DNA of 64,000 nt from Streptomyces liliiviolaceus (GTDB lineage: Bacteria; Actinomycetota; Actinomycetes; Streptomycetales; Streptomycetaceae): the NCBI RefSeq assembly GCF_018070025.1, contig NZ_JAGPYQ010000001.1, forward strand, positions 5,642,001 through 5,706,000, written 5' to 3'. Both the position numbers and the translations under genes were made by a program. Numbering within the stretch: position 1 is the stretch's first letter; each line of letters begins with the position of its first letter. Of the stretch, positions 24,822 through 34,751 are shown one piece after another. Below the pieces are notes generated by a model. That model worked only from the letters and a program-made list of their open reading frames with translations. It ran no database searches and was not told the DNA's origin.

Positions 24822-26189
24822 ATGCGGGACCGTACGCCGCACACCTCCCCGCCCGCTCCGTCCCGGCGCCGGCTGCTGCGCGGCACCCTGTCGCTCGGTG
24901 CCGTCGCGGCCTCGGCCGCGGCGCTCGGCGGCTGTGACAGCACCCTCGCGCAGGGCTTCACCGGCGGGTCGCCCACCCCGGACCGGCTGAACTTCTGGAA
25001 CCCCTTCACCGGCGGCGACGGTGAGCGGCTGCTCGCGATGCAGGCCGCCTACCGCGCCGGGCACCGGTCGACGGACCTGAAGTCGGCGACCTTCGTCTGG
25101 GGCAACCCGTACTACACGAAGCTCACCCTCGCCACGCTCGGCGACCGGCCGCCGCAGGTCGCCATCAGTCATCTGTCGAAGGTGCCGACGCTCGCCGAGG
25201 CAGGTCTGCTCGCCGAGATCCAGCCGGCCGATCTGGCCCGGCACGGCCTGACCGAGGACAAGTTCGACGCGCGGCCGTGGAAGAAGTCGCAGCTGGACGG
25301 CAAGCTCTACGCCATCCCGCTCGACACCCACCCCTTCGTGCTCTATTTCCGTACCGACATCGCCGAGAAGGCCGGACTGCTCGACGGCAAGGGGCGGTTG
25401 ACGGACGTGGACGGGCCCGACGCGTTCATCGACGCGCTGCGCGCCGCGAAGGAGGTGACCGGGCAGTGGGGCGGTTCGATCGCCTCGGTGAAGGACGCCT
25501 CGACGCAGTTCCGGCTCTTCTGGTCGTTCTACCGGCAGATCAGCGGCGGCGATCTCGTCGCCGACCAGGGCAGGAAGGTCGTCATCGACACGGAGGCCGC
25601 GGCCGAGGCCCTCGCGTACATCCGCCGGCTCACCCAGGAGAAGGTCGTCCCGACGACCACCGACGGCCCGGGTGCCATCACGATGCTCACCACCGGCAAG
25701 GCCGGCTTCCTGATGGACGGCGTCTGGCAGGTCCTCACGGTCCAGGGCTCCAAGGTGAAGTTCGACATGCGGCCCCTGCCGCGGATCTTCGACGACGCGC
25801 CCTACGCCTGCGCCGCCGACTCGCACTCCCTCGTCCTGCCCAAGGCCCCCTCCGAGTCGGCCCAGCGGCTCGACCTCTCCCTGGGTTTCGTCGCCTCCCT
25901 GCTGGGCTCCAGCAAGCTGTGGGCGGAGGGCGGACACATCCCCGCCTGGCTGCCGACCCAGCGGTCCGCGTCCTACAAGGCCCTCGAACCGCAGTCGCAC
26001 TACGCCGCTGCCGCCGACGGGGCCGCCTACGACCCGGCCGCCTGGTACGGGGGCGCGGGCAGCAGCCTGCAGATCGTCATCGGCGACGCCGTGACCTCGG
26101 TGTTCACCGGAGCCACCAGCCCGACGGCCGGAGCCGCCCGGATGAAGCGCGAACTGCGCGAGCTGGCAAGCCGGCCCTCGCCCGTGTAG
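24822..26189 (+). CDS. Tat-exported lipoprotein, sugar ABC transporter binding protein
   Basis: Extracellular solute-binding protein of family 1, 455 residues. SRRRLLRGTLSLGAVAASAA is a twin-arginine signal followed by the lipobox LGGC, so the mature protein is lipid-anchored. The ligand-binding body has FWNPFTGGDGERLLAMQAAY, VAISHLSKVPTLAEAGLL, YAIPLDTHPFVLYFRTDIAEKAG and the hinge region GKAGFLMDGVWQV. Two ATGs are possible: 24816 is only 3 bases from GGAAGGA, 24822 is 9 bases away, so 24822 is preferred. With the two permeases and arabinofuranosidase it should bind arabino-oligosaccharides. No ATPase gene is present; MsiK elsewhere probably powers the system. Confidence 0.88.
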   Translation: MRDRTPHTSPPAPSRRRLLRGTLSLGAVAASAAALGGCDSTLAQGFTGGSPTPDRLNFWNPFTGGDGERLLAMQAAYRAGHRSTDLKSATFVWGNPYYTKLTLATLGDRPPQVAISHLSKVPTLAEAGLLAEIQPADLARHGLTEDKFDARPWKKSQLDGKLYAIPLDTHPFVLYFRTDIAEKAGLLDGKGRLTDVDGPDAFIDALRAAKEVTGQWGGSIASVKDASTQFRLFWSFYRQISGGDLVADQGRKVVIDTEAAAEALAYIRRLTQEKVVPTTTDGPGAITMLTTGKAGFLMDGVWQVLTVQGSKVKFDMRPLPRIFDDAPYACAADSHSLVLPKAPSESAQRLDLSLGFVASLLGSSKLWAEGGHIPAWLPTQRSASYKALEPQSHYAAAADGAAYDPAAWYGGAGSSLQIVIGDAVTSVFTGATSPTAGAARMKRELRELASRPSPV

Positions 26190-26288
26190 CCCGGCGCCCT
26201 CCCCCGCTCGCCCACTGTCTCCATCACGGCCCGTATCGGGCCCCCGCACGTCGTGAGATCCCGTATGTCTGACTGAAAGGGCCGTCCC

Positions 26289-27197
26289 ATGGCCACGACA
26301 ACCGCACCGACCAAGGCCCGAGGCAGAGGTGACCGCTGGGCCGGTCCGGGGATGCTGTTGCCCTTCTCCCTGTTCTATCTGGTCTTCCTGGTGGGGCCGC
26401 TGATCTACACCGTCGTGGCCGGCTTCTTCGACACCAGCCTGCTCAAGTCGGGCCTCGGCGACTTCGCCGGCTTCTCGAACTACTCGACCGTGCTGGGCGA
26501 CAGCGAGTTCTGGCGCACGCTGAAGAACACGCTGTGGTTCACCGTGCTGACCACCGTCCCCCTGGTGCTGCTCAGTCTGGTGCTGGCGATCCTCGCCGAC
26601 CGCTTCGTCCGCGGACGCTGGTTCTTCCGCTTCGCCTTCTTCGCGCCGTTCGTGCTGCCCTCGGCGGTCGTCGCGCTCATGTTCACCTTCATCTACGCCG
26701 ACCAGGTGGGCCTCGCCCAGCAGGCCGCGACCTGGGTCGGCGTGGACACCCCGCCGTCCTGGCTCGGCGACCCGGACTGGGCGATGATCTCCATCGCCGC
26801 CGCCACCGTGTGGTGGACGCTCGGCTTCAACTTCGTGCTGTACCTCGCCGGTCTGCAGGACATCCCGCGGTCCGTGCACGAGGCCGCGGCCATCGACGGA
26901 GCCGGGCCCTGGCAGCGCATCCGCCATGTGGTCGTGCCGATGCTCGGCCGCACCACGACCCTTGTCACGGTCCTCCAGGTGGTCGCCTCCCTGAAGGTCT
27001 TCGACCAGATCTACATGCTGACCAACGGCGGCCCCGACGGAAGCACCAGGCCCTCGCTCCAGCTCATCTACGACACCGGCTTCGTCGAGGGCCGCGTCGG
27101 TTACGCGTCGACCGTCTCGCTGCTGCTCTTCGTGGTGATCCTGCTGGTCTCGCTCGTCTGGTTCGCCCTCGTCCGCCGCGCCGAGAAGGAGCGCTGA
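26289..27197 (+). CDS. sugar ABC transporter permease, MalF type
   Basis: A 302-residue inner-membrane permease with six membrane segments, the first at about 22-42 (MLLPFSLFYLVFLVGPLIYTV). The cytoplasmic EAA loop is VHEAAAIDGAGPWQRIRHVVVPML (about 197-220), the contact site for the ATPase. An Arg/Lys-rich start and short periplasmic loops are typical of the CUT1 family. GAAAGGG precedes the ATG by about 6 bases. It lies between the binding protein and the second permease, 2 bp before the latter. Confidence 0.92.
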   Translation: MATTTAPTKARGRGDRWAGPGMLLPFSLFYLVFLVGPLIYTVVAGFFDTSLLKSGLGDFAGFSNYSTVLGDSEFWRTLKNTLWFTVLTTVPLVLLSLVLAILADRFVRGRWFFRFAFFAPFVLPSAVVALMFTFIYADQVGLAQQAATWVGVDTPPSWLGDPDWAMISIAAATVWWTLGFNFVLYLAGLQDIPRSVHEAAAIDGAGPWQRIRHVVVPMLGRTTTLVTVLQVVASLKVFDQIYMLTNGGPDGSTRPSLQLIYDTGFVEGRVGYASTVSLLLFVVILLVSLVWFALVRRAEKER

Positions 27198-27199
27198 TC

Positions 27200-28087
27200 A
27201 TGACCGCCACCGCCACCCCGCCCGTGACCGAGCAGCAGGCCCCCGCGGCCGAGCCGCGCCGGAAGTACGACGCCGAGCGCCTGTTCAACCGGGTGGCCCT
27301 CGGAGTCCTCGTCGCCTTCTCGCTGCTGTGGCTGGTGCCGCTCGCCTGGGCGCTCGCCACCTCGATCCGGCCCGCGCAGGAGGTCATCACCGACCCCACC
27401 AGCTGGTTCACCGCCCACCCCACCCTCGCCGCGTACGGGGACATCTTCGACGCGGGGAAGCTGCCCTACTGGTACGCGAACAGCTTCATCACCTCGATCC
27501 TCACGACCGTGCTCACGGTGCTGGCCGGCTCGCTCGCCGCCTTCGCGCTCTCGCAGACCCGTTTCCGGGCGCGCCGCGTCGCGTTCGTGATGCTCCTCGC
27601 CGGGATCATGATCCCGGGCCAGGTACTGATGATCCCGCAGTTCCTGGCGCTCCAGGAGGCGGGCCTGCTCAACACCTACTGGGGTGTCGTGCTCCCCCAA
27701 GTGCCCAATGTGGTCGCCGTGTTCGTCTTCAAGCAGTTCTTCGACGGCATCCCCAGGGAACTCATCGACGCGGCACGCGCGGACGGCGCGTCCTGGCTGC
27801 GCACCTACCGGCAGATCGTCATGCCCATCTCGCGGCCGGTGATCTCCGCGGTCACGATCTTCGTGTTCGTCGGGGTCTGGAACAACTTCCTGTGGCCTCT
27901 GCTGGTCGTCACCGACCCGGAGATGATGACCCTCCCCGTCGGACTGACCTCCGTCCAGGACGTCTTCGGCGTCCCCTACGCCCAGCTGATGGCCTCCGCC
28001 GTGCTCGGCGCCATCCCGCTGCTGGCCGTGTTCGCGCTGTTCCAGCGCCGCATCGTCGAGGGCATCGCCGGAACCGGCCTCAAATAG
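27200..28087 (+). CDS. sugar ABC transporter permease, MalG type
   Basis: A 295-residue partner permease with six membrane segments beginning LGVLVAFSLLWLVPLAWALATS. The EAA loop is ELIDAARADGASWLRTYRQIVMPI (about 193-216). The C-terminus FALFQRRIVEGIAGTGLK is the usual CUT1 ending. AAGGAG 9 bases upstream overlaps the end of the preceding gene, showing tight coupling. Confidence 0.92.
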   Translation: MTATATPPVTEQQAPAAEPRRKYDAERLFNRVALGVLVAFSLLWLVPLAWALATSIRPAQEVITDPTSWFTAHPTLAAYGDIFDAGKLPYWYANSFITSILTTVLTVLAGSLAAFALSQTRFRARRVAFVMLLAGIMIPGQVLMIPQFLALQEAGLLNTYWGVVLPQVPNVVAVFVFKQFFDGIPRELIDAARADGASWLRTYRQIVMPISRPVISAVTIFVFVGVWNNFLWPLLVVTDPEMMTLPVGLTSVQDVFGVPYAQLMASAVLGAIPLLAVFALFQRRIVEGIAGTGLK

Positions 28088-28147
28088 CCCCGCACGTACG
28101 GCAGTTCCACCGTTCCACCGTTCTTCCTTCCTGAGAAAGGCTCCAGC

Positions 28148-29665
28148 ATGCCGCACACCGCACGGTTCACCGTCGACCCCGAGTTCTCCGTCGGGGAGGT
28201 GGACCCGCGCCTGTACGGAACGTTCGTCGAGCACATGGGACGCTGCGTCTACACCGGCATCTACGAGCCCGAGCACCCCTCGGCGGACGCCGCCGGTTTC
28301 CGCACGGACGTCGCCGACCTCGTACGGGAGCTGGGTACGGGCCTGGTCCGCTACCCCGGAGGCAACTTCGTCTCCGGCTACCACTGGGAGGACGGCGTCG
28401 GCCCGGCCGCCGAGCGGCCCCGCCGGCTCGACCTGGCCTGGCGCTCCATCGAGACCAACCAGGTGGGCACCAACGAGTTCCTCACCTGGGCCAAGGAGCA
28501 GGGCCTCGACCCGATGATGGCCGTCAACCTCGGCACCCGCGGCATCGACGCCGCCCGCGCCCTGGTGGAGTACTGCAACCAGCCCGGTGGCACCGCCTGG
28601 TCCGATCTGCGGATCAAGCACGGCTACTCGGCGCCGCACGACGTCAAGCTGTGGTGCCTGGGCAACGAGATGGACGGCCCCTGGCAGACCGGCCACAAGT
28701 CGGCCACCGAGTACGGACGGCTCGCGGCCGAGACCGGCAAGGCGATGCGCCAGGTCGACCCCTCCATCGAGCTGGTCGCCTGCGGCAGCTCCAACGCGGC
28801 CATGCCGACCTTCGGCACCTGGGAGCGCGAGGTCCTGGAGCAGACGTACGACGAGGTGGACTACCTCTCCCTGCACGCCTACTACGAGGAGTTCGACGGC
28901 GACCGCGCCAGCTTCCTGGCCTCCGGCGCGCACATGGACCAGTACATCCGTGACGTGGTCGCCACCGCGGACCACGTCCGGGCCGCGCGCGGGGCCAAGA
29001 AGCACATCAGGCTCTCGTTCGACGAGTGGAACGTCTGGTACGCCGCCCGGTTCGTCGGTGAGCGCAACCTGGAGACCGCCGAGACACCCCGGCTGATCGA
29101 GGACACCTACAGCGTGACCGACGCCGTGGTCGTCGGCTCGCTCCTCATCACGCTCCTGCGCAACGCCGACCGGGTGGCCATCGCGTGCCTCGCCCAGCTG
29201 GTCAACGTCATCGCCCCGATCCGCAGCGAACCGGGCGGCCCCAGCTGGCGGCAGACCATCTTCCACCCGTTCGCCCAGGCGGCCCGGTTCGCCACCGGCA
29301 AGGTGCTGCGCACCGAGGTCACCGGGTCCCGTATCGACACCGAGCGGCACGGCGACGTGCCGGCGCTCGACTCGGTGGTGACGTACGACGAGGAGAGCGG
29401 CGCGGTGACCGTCCTCGCCGTCAACCGCGGCCAGGAGGAGTCGCTGAACCTGCGGGCCGAGCTGCGTGGCGCGCTGTCCGGCTACCGGGTGCTTGAGCAC
29501 CTCGTCCTGGCCGACCAGGACCCGGACGCCGTCAACACCCAGGCCGAGCCGGACCGGGTGACCCCGCGCGCCGACGGCGGAGCCAAGGTCTCGGCCGACG
29601 GCGCACTGGAGGCGGCACTGGCACCGGTGTCCTGGAACGTCATCCGCCTGGTCCCCGGCGCCTGA
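28148..29665 (+). CDS. abfA: alpha-L-arabinofuranosidase, GH51
   Basis: Intracellular enzyme that removes L-arabinofuranose from short arabino- or arabinoxylo-oligosaccharides. The 505-residue protein has no signal peptide, which fits a role after import by the preceding ABC system. Key motifs are VRYPGGNFVSGYHWEDG, the acid/base Glu174 in WCLGNEMDGPW, LHAYYEEF, and the nucleophile Glu293 in FDEWNVWY. The C-terminal beta-domain runs from about residue 385. GAAAGG lies upstream of the ATG. Confidence 0.94.
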   Translation: MPHTARFTVDPEFSVGEVDPRLYGTFVEHMGRCVYTGIYEPEHPSADAAGFRTDVADLVRELGTGLVRYPGGNFVSGYHWEDGVGPAAERPRRLDLAWRSIETNQVGTNEFLTWAKEQGLDPMMAVNLGTRGIDAARALVEYCNQPGGTAWSDLRIKHGYSAPHDVKLWCLGNEMDGPWQTGHKSATEYGRLAAETGKAMRQVDPSIELVACGSSNAAMPTFGTWEREVLEQTYDEVDYLSLHAYYEEFDGDRASFLASGAHMDQYIRDVVATADHVRAARGAKKHIRLSFDEWNVWYAARFVGERNLETAETPRLIEDTYSVTDAVVVGSLLITLLRNADRVAIACLAQLVNVIAPIRSEPGGPSWRQTIFHPFAQAARFATGKVLRTEVTGSRIDTERHGDVPALDSVVTYDEESGAVTVLAVNRGQEESLNLRAELRGALSGYRVLEHLVLADQDPDAVNTQAEPDRVTPRADGGAKVSADGALEAALAPVSWNVIRLVPGA

Positions 29666-29752
29666 CACCCGCCGGCCACCCCCTGCTGTGTGACGTCACC
29701 TTCGGCGTCACCGACCGAACAGATCCGACCCCCACCCCATTGGGAGCATCTG

Positions 29753-30949
29753 ATGTCGGCAAGACCACGTACCCCCATACCCCCACTCCGCCTGGCCGCG
29801 CTCCTCTCCGCGCTGGTCGCGCTCCTGGCGACGCTGCTCACCGCGCAGACCGGCACGGCCGGCGCGGCGAGCGGCACCGTACTGCGCAACGACACCGGCC
29901 TGTACCCCCGGGCCATCCGCCTCGCGTACAACGGGAGCGCCAACGGCCGCGTCCTGTCGTCGGTGGTCACCTTCTCCGGGAACAACGGACTCGGGACCGT
30001 CTACGAGAGCACCGACGCGGGCGCGTCCTTCCGCCAGGTCGGCGCGGTGAGCGACCCGGAGGCGGCGGGCGGCCAGGGCCTGTGCTGCTCCACCCTCTTC
30101 GAACTCCCGCGGGCGATCGGGAGCCTGCCCGCCGGCACCCTGCTCTGGGCGGCCTCGGTCGGCCAGGACGAGACCAACCGGCGCATGGCCCTGCGCGTCT
30201 TCAAGAGCAACGACGTGGGACGCACCTGGAGTTACCTGTCCACCATCGCGACCGCGGGCAGCACCGGCGGCCTGTGGGAGCCCGAGTTCTCCGTCGACGC
30301 CTCCGGGCAACTGGTCGCGCACTACTCGGACGAGACCGACTCGGCCCACAGCCAGAAGCTGATGGCCGCGCGCACCTCGAACGGCACGACCTGGACGGGC
30401 CACCACGCCACCGTCGTCAGCTCCCTGGTCTCCGACCGGCCCGGCATGGCGGTCGTCCGCAAGCTCGGCAACGGCACCTACTTCATGTCGTACGAGATCT
30501 GCTCCGCCGGCGGCCAGTACCAGTGCGTCGTGCACTACCGGACCTCGCCCGACGGCTGGGACTGGTCGAGCGGGCCGTTCCTCGGCTACCGGCCCGAGAC
30601 GGCCGACGGCAAGTACTTCAAGCACGCCCCGACCGTGGCCTGGTCCCCCGAGGCCGGCAATCCGCTGGGCCGGCTCTTCCTGATCGGCCAGGTCCTGTAC
30701 AACAAGGACGGCAGCGTGGCCGCCGGGAACAACAAGACGGTCTGGGTCAACAGCGCGGGCGGCAGCGGCACCTGGCGGGAGATCCCCGCGCCCGTCACCG
30801 TCTCGTCGACGGTCGTCGACTACTGCCCCAACTACAGCTCGGCCCTGCTGCCGTCGGCGGACGGCAACAGCCTGCTGGAGATCGCCACGGACTGGGACGG
30901 TGGCGTATGCAAGCCGTACTTCGCCACCAAGTCCGTACCGTCCTCCTGA
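29753..30949 (+). CDS. secreted exo-arabinanase-like protein, GH93/sialidase fold
   Basis: A 398-residue secreted protein with a signal peptide (residues about 12-37, ending AGAASG). The rest is a six-bladed sialidase-type propeller with Asp-box-like repeats (STDAGASFRQVG, SNDVGRTWSYLS) and GLWEPEFSVDASGQLVAHYSDE. Family GH93 exo-1,5-alpha-L-arabinanases share this fold and these motifs, and the position directly after GH51 and the arabinose-type transporter supports release of arabinobiose for uptake. Other sialidase-fold activities remain possible. GGGAG 8 bases before the ATG fixes the start; a hairpin terminator follows. Confidence 0.75.
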   Translation: MSARPRTPIPPLRLAALLSALVALLATLLTAQTGTAGAASGTVLRNDTGLYPRAIRLAYNGSANGRVLSSVVTFSGNNGLGTVYESTDAGASFRQVGAVSDPEAAGGQGLCCSTLFELPRAIGSLPAGTLLWAASVGQDETNRRMALRVFKSNDVGRTWSYLSTIATAGSTGGLWEPEFSVDASGQLVAHYSDETDSAHSQKLMAARTSNGTTWTGHHATVVSSLVSDRPGMAVVRKLGNGTYFMSYEICSAGGQYQCVVHYRTSPDGWDWSSGPFLGYRPETADGKYFKHAPTVAWSPEAGNPLGRLFLIGQVLYNKDGSVAAGNNKTVWVNSAGGSGTWREIPAPVTVSSTVVDYCPNYSSALLPSADGNSLLEIATDWDGGVCKPYFATKSVPSS

Positions 30950-30969
30950 GTCCCCTCGCGGCATGACCC

Positions 30970-31006
30970 GTGGGCCGATCACGACGATTCGTCGCGGTCG
31001 GCCCAC
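30970..31006 (+). terminator. hairpin terminator of the arabinose operon
   Basis: GTGGGCCGA (30970-30978) pairs with TCGGCCCAC (30998-31006), with an inner CGACG/CGTCG pair. It lies 20 bp after the last stop codon of the operon. Confidence 0.75.
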
Positions 31007-31161
31007 TGCTGTGCCGGGACCGCCGGGGCCGGTTGCGCCGCCTGCCCGCTCAGCGGGCCGTCACACGTGGTGAAGAGCACTTGACGTTCCGGTATGCAAT
31101 CGAGCCCGGGGTGGGCATGGATGAATGCGCCCGAGCACGCTGCGAAGGAGCACTGATCCAA

Positions 31162-32532
31162 GTGACGGTCGCTACTCCTCCCCCCATTCCCAGAGCGGCG
31201 GGCTCCCTCCCGCTGCTGGGCCACGCGATACAGCTCATGCGCGACAACCTCGGCTTCATCGCCTCACTCCGCGAGACCTACGGTCCCGTGGTCGAGATAA
31301 CCCTCCAGCCCGGCACCCGGACCCTCATCGTCCAGGACCCCGCACTGATCCGCACGATGCTCGTGGACCTCGGCCCCAGCCTCGACAAGGGCCGGTTCTT
31401 CGAGAAGATGGGTCAGCTCCTGGGTGACAGCGTGGTCACCGCGGCCGGTCAGGAACACGTCCGCAAGAGACGCCAGTTGCAGCCGGCGTTCACCCACACC
31501 GAGATCGCCCGGTACGTCGACATCATGCGCGACGAGGCCGGGGCGGTCGTCTCCCGCTGGCGGCCCGGCGAGGTCGTCGACGTCCGCGAGGCGATGGTCA
31601 AGCTCTCCCTCGACATGCTCGCCAAGACCGTCTTCTCCGGCAGCCTCGACGAGATAACTTTTTTGCGGCTGCGCAACGACCTGTCCGTGGTCATGAACGG
31701 CGTCGGGGCGCGCGTCATGCTCCCCGACTGGGCCGAGCGACTGCCCCTGCCGTTCAACCGCCGCTTCGACGAGGCCCGTGCCGCCGTACGCGCCACCATC
31801 GACGCAGCGCTCGACGGACTGCGGACCTCCGGCCACGACACCGGCGACATGCTGTCGATGCTGCTGCGCGCCCGGGACGAGGAGAGCGGCGAACCCCTCA
31901 CCGACGATCAGATCTGCTCCGAGATCCTCACCCTCGCCGTGGCCGGCACCGAGACCACGGCGTCCGTACTGTCCTGGGTCCTGTACGAACTGGCCCGCGA
32001 CCCCGCCGTCGAGGCCCGTGTCCAGGCCGAACTGGCGGACGTGCTGGGAGAGCGGCCGGTCACCTTCGACGACGTCATGCGGCTCCCGTATCTCAACCGC
32101 GTCATCACCGAGACCCTGCGGCTGCACCACACCGGATGGCTCGTCACCCGGCGCACGGTCACGGAGACCCGCCTCGGGGAGTGGACCGTGCCGGCCGGTA
32201 CGGAGCTGGCCTACTGCCAGCACGCCCTGCACCGCGATCCCGAACTCTTCGCCGACCCGCTCGACTTCGACCCCGACCGCTGGCTGGACGACGCGCAGAC
32301 CCGGCTGCCCGCCGGGGCGTTCCTGCCCTTCGGGGCCGGTAGACACAAGTGCATCGGCGACCGGTTCGCGCTCACCGAGCTGGTCACCGTGATCGCGACG
32401 ATCACGCGCGAGGTGCGGTTCACCCTGGCGCCGGGCCGGACCGTCCGGCCGGTGGCCCGGGCCACCGTACGTCCCAGGACCCTGCTGATGACCGTCGGTC
32501 CCCGGGAGACCTCACCCCGGATTGCAGGGTGA
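31162..32532 (+). CDS. cytochrome P450
   Basis: A 456-residue soluble bacterial monooxygenase. It has the I-helix oxygen-binding AVAGTETTASVLSW, the K-helix ETLRLHH, the PERF-like region LDFDPDRWLDD, and the haem-binding FLPFGAGRHKCIGDRFA with Cys397 as the iron ligand. The Pro-rich start (TPPPIPRAAGSLPLLGHAIQL) resembles the terpene-oxidising CYP170/CYP183-type group, but there is no terpene synthase beside it, so the substrate is open. The GTG at 31162 has GAAGGAG 11 bases upstream; frames extending upstream lack a better site. No ferredoxin gene is adjacent. Confidence 0.88.
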   Translation: MTVATPPPIPRAAGSLPLLGHAIQLMRDNLGFIASLRETYGPVVEITLQPGTRTLIVQDPALIRTMLVDLGPSLDKGRFFEKMGQLLGDSVVTAAGQEHVRKRRQLQPAFTHTEIARYVDIMRDEAGAVVSRWRPGEVVDVREAMVKLSLDMLAKTVFSGSLDEITFLRLRNDLSVVMNGVGARVMLPDWAERLPLPFNRRFDEARAAVRATIDAALDGLRTSGHDTGDMLSMLLRARDEESGEPLTDDQICSEILTLAVAGTETTASVLSWVLYELARDPAVEARVQAELADVLGERPVTFDDVMRLPYLNRVITETLRLHHTGWLVTRRTVTETRLGEWTVPAGTELAYCQHALHRDPELFADPLDFDPDRWLDDAQTRLPAGAFLPFGAGRHKCIGDRFALTELVTVIATITREVRFTLAPGRTVRPVARATVRPRTLLMTVGPRETSPRIAG

Positions 32533-32567
32533 ACGTCCGGTTCTCACAACGGCGTTGACCAGGGGCT

Positions 32568-32579
32568 CGTCATATGACG
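32568..32579. promoter_or_regulatory. 12-bp palindrome upstream of the amine oxidase gene
   Basis: CGTCATATGACG is a perfect palindrome in the 112-bp gap after the P450 gene, 13 bp after a TTGACC hexamer (32555-32560). It could be an operator for the amine oxidase. Confidence 0.45.
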
Positions 32580-32644
32580 GAACGAGTGGTTTGAGCTCCC
32601 CGTCCGTGTGAATGCCCTGGTTCCGCCCCGGTTGTGCGCCAAGC

Positions 32645-34738
32645 ATGATCTTGATGAGTACACACGACATGAACACTCCGGACCTGACCACCGCGGACCC
32701 GGCCACCACTGACCTGATCACCGCAGATCTGGCCACCTCGGACGTGACGACCGCGCACGTGACCGCTGCGCACGTGACCGCTTCGGGCCCACCCGACGCG
32801 AACAGCGCGCCACCGACACGGCGTTCGGTGGTCGCGGTGGCCGGTGCCACGGTCCTCGGCGCCGGGCTCACCGCGGCCACGGCCGCTCCCGCCACCGCGC
32901 TGAGCCCCGCCGTCGCACCCTCGAAGGCACCGGCCGAGGGGCCGCCCGGCACCGATCCGGCGGCCTACACCACGGTCGCCCGCGCCATCGTGGTCTTCGA
33001 CAAGGACGACAAGTCCCTCGTTCCCTCCTATCTGAAGGCCATCGAGAGCGGGCTCCCGTCGAGCGGGGCCAAGGCCTCGAAGCGGGTCCTGATCGTGGGG
33101 GCCGGTCCCGCCGGGCTTCTCGCCGCCGACCTGCTCAACCGGGTGGGCCACGACGTGGTCGTCATCGAGGCCAACGACAACCGCGTGGGCGGCCGGATCA
33201 AGACCTTCCGCAAGGGGGGCCACGAGAACGGGGAACAGCCCTTCGCCGACCCCGCCCAGTACGCGGAGGCGGGGGCGATGCGGCTGCCCGAGAGCCATCC
33301 GCTCCTCATGGCCCTGATCAAGAAGTTCGACCTTCCGCGCCAGGAGTTCCTGCTGGTCGACGTGGAGGTCGACAACCCGGCCAAGCGGGCCAACCGCAGC
33401 TGGATGCACATCAACGGAGTCCATCTGCGCAAGGCCGAGTACGAGGAGGACCCGGCGAAGATCAACGACACCTTCGGCGTCACGGGCCCCAACCGTACGA
33501 GGACCGCCGCCGCCATCCTCGCGGACGCCCTCGAACCGGCGCACCTGCTCATCCGCGGCAAGGAGGGACCGGCCCTCGTGGAGGGCTGGGTCAAGGTCCT
33601 CAAGCGGTACGGCCACTGGTCCATGTACCGCTACCTCACCGAGGTAGCCGGGCTCGACACGAGGACCATCGACCTCGTCGGCACCGTCCAGAACCTGACC
33701 TCACGCCTCCATCTCTCCTTCCTGCACAGCTTCCTGGGCAGCGCGCTCATCGACCCCAAGACCAAGTTCTGGGAGCTGAAGGGCGGCACCGCGAAGCTCG
33801 TCGACGCGCTGTACGCGCCGGTGAAGGGCAAGGTGCGGCTCGACAGGCGTGCCGTACGCATCGAGCGCGACGGCGGCAAGGTGCGGGTGCACACCGTGTC
33901 CGAGGACTGCCAGACCGGCAAGGGCGGCACCACGGAGGTGTTCGAGGGCGACGAGGTGATCGTCACGGTGCCGTTCTCCGGGCTGCGCCACGTGGCCTTC
34001 GACCCGCCGCTGACGTACGGCAAGCGCCGGGCCATCACCGAGCTGCACTACGACGCGGCGACCAAGGTGCTGCTGGAGTTCTCCCAGCGCTGGTGGGAGT
34101 TCACCGAGCGGCAGTGGGAGGAGGCGCTGGACTCCATCGAGGACGGCCTGTACACCAGGTACAAGAAGGGTCAGGTCAGGGACGGCAGACACCTCGGTGC
34201 GCACCGGACCGTACGGGACCTGGGGGTGACGGTCCCCGGCGAGCTCAAGGAGTGTTTCGGCGCCTTCCGGCCCGCCGTGCTCGACGACCCCGAGGCCGCC
34301 CATGTCCGGGGCGGCGGCTCGGTGAGCGACAACGCCAACCGGTTCATGTTCTTCGAGCACGCCCATCCGATGGAGGGCAGCGACGGAGGGATCGTCCTCG
34401 CCTCCTACAGCTGGTCCGACGACGCCCTGAAGTGGGACGCGTACGCCGACGAGGAGCGGTATCTGCGGGCGCTCGCCGGGGTGCAGGCCGTCTTCGGGCG
34501 GCGCTGCGAGGTGTTCTTCACGACCAAGTGCAAGACCCAGTCGTGGATGCGCGACCACTACGCCTACGGTGAGGCCTCGGTGCTCTTTCCGGGCCAGCAC
34601 ACGGAACTGTTCCCGGACATCCCCACCTCGGAGGGGCCCATTCATTTCGCGGGGTGCCACACGTCGATCAAGCCCGCCTGGATCGAGGGCGCCCTGGAGT
34701 CCGCCGTCAGGACGGCGTTGAAGGTGCACACGGGCTGA
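32645..34738 (+). CDS. secreted flavin amine oxidase (L-amino acid oxidase-like)
   Basis: FAD enzyme of the amine oxidase family, about 697 residues. After a 45-residue N-terminus made of degenerate Thr-Ala-Asp/His-Val-Thr repeats comes a Tat-like signal ([20 protein letters not shown], Ala-rich end), so export with bound FAD is likely. The dinucleotide fold is [41 protein letters not shown] in two parts (GAGPAG; then [12 protein letters not shown]). [16 protein letters not shown] and the C-terminal [21 protein letters not shown] fit L-amino acid oxidases, which release 2-oxo acid, ammonia and peroxide. The start is uncertain: ATGs at 32612, 32645, 32654 and 32669 all lack a clear ribosome-binding site. 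Confidence 0.8.
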   Translation: MILMSTHDMNTPDLTTADPATTDLITADLATSDVTTAHVTAAHVTASGPPDANSAPPTRRSVVAVAGATVLGAGLTAATAAPATALSPAVAPSKAPAEGPPGTDPAAYTTVARAIVVFDKDDKSLVPSYLKAIESGLPSSGAKASKRVLIVGAGPAGLLAADLLNRVGHDVVVIEANDNRVGGRIKTFRKGGHENGEQPFADPAQYAEAGAMRLPESHPLLMALIKKFDLPRQEFLLVDVEVDNPAKRANRSWMHINGVHLRKAEYEEDPAKINDTFGVTGPNRTRTAAAILADALEPAHLLIRGKEGPALVEGWVKVLKRYGHWSMYRYLTEVAGLDTRTIDLVGTVQNLTSRLHLSFLHSFLGSALIDPKTKFWELKGGTAKLVDALYAPVKGKVRLDRRAVRIERDGGKVRVHTVSEDCQTGKGGTTEVFEGDEVIVTVPFSGLRHVAFDPPLTYGKRRAITELHYDAATKVLLEFSQRWWEFTERQWEEALDSIEDGLYTRYKKGQVRDGRHLGAHRTVRDLGVTVPGELKECFGAFRPAVLDDPEAAHVRGGGSVSDNANRFMFFEHAHPMEGSDGGIVLASYSWSDDALKWDAYADEERYLRALAGVQAVFGRRCEVFFTTKCKTQSWMRDHYAYGEASVLFPGQHTELFPDIPTSEGPIHFAGCHTSIKPAWIEGALESAVRTALKVHTG
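32753..32782 (+). repeat. 15-bp tandem repeat in the amine oxidase N-terminus
   Basis: GCGCACGTGACCGCT is present twice head to tail, the most exact part of a longer degenerate repeat that encodes the Thr/Ala-rich extension in front of the export signal. Confidence 0.7.
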
Positions 34739-34751
34739 CGGTGTCCGTGCG

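Noticed and set aside
27101..29668. 855-residue minus-strand frame opposite the arabinofuranosidase gene
   Set aside because: It mirrors GH51 and the permease, is Gly/Val/Arg/Asp-rich with no motif, and the plus-strand genes have clear catalytic residues.
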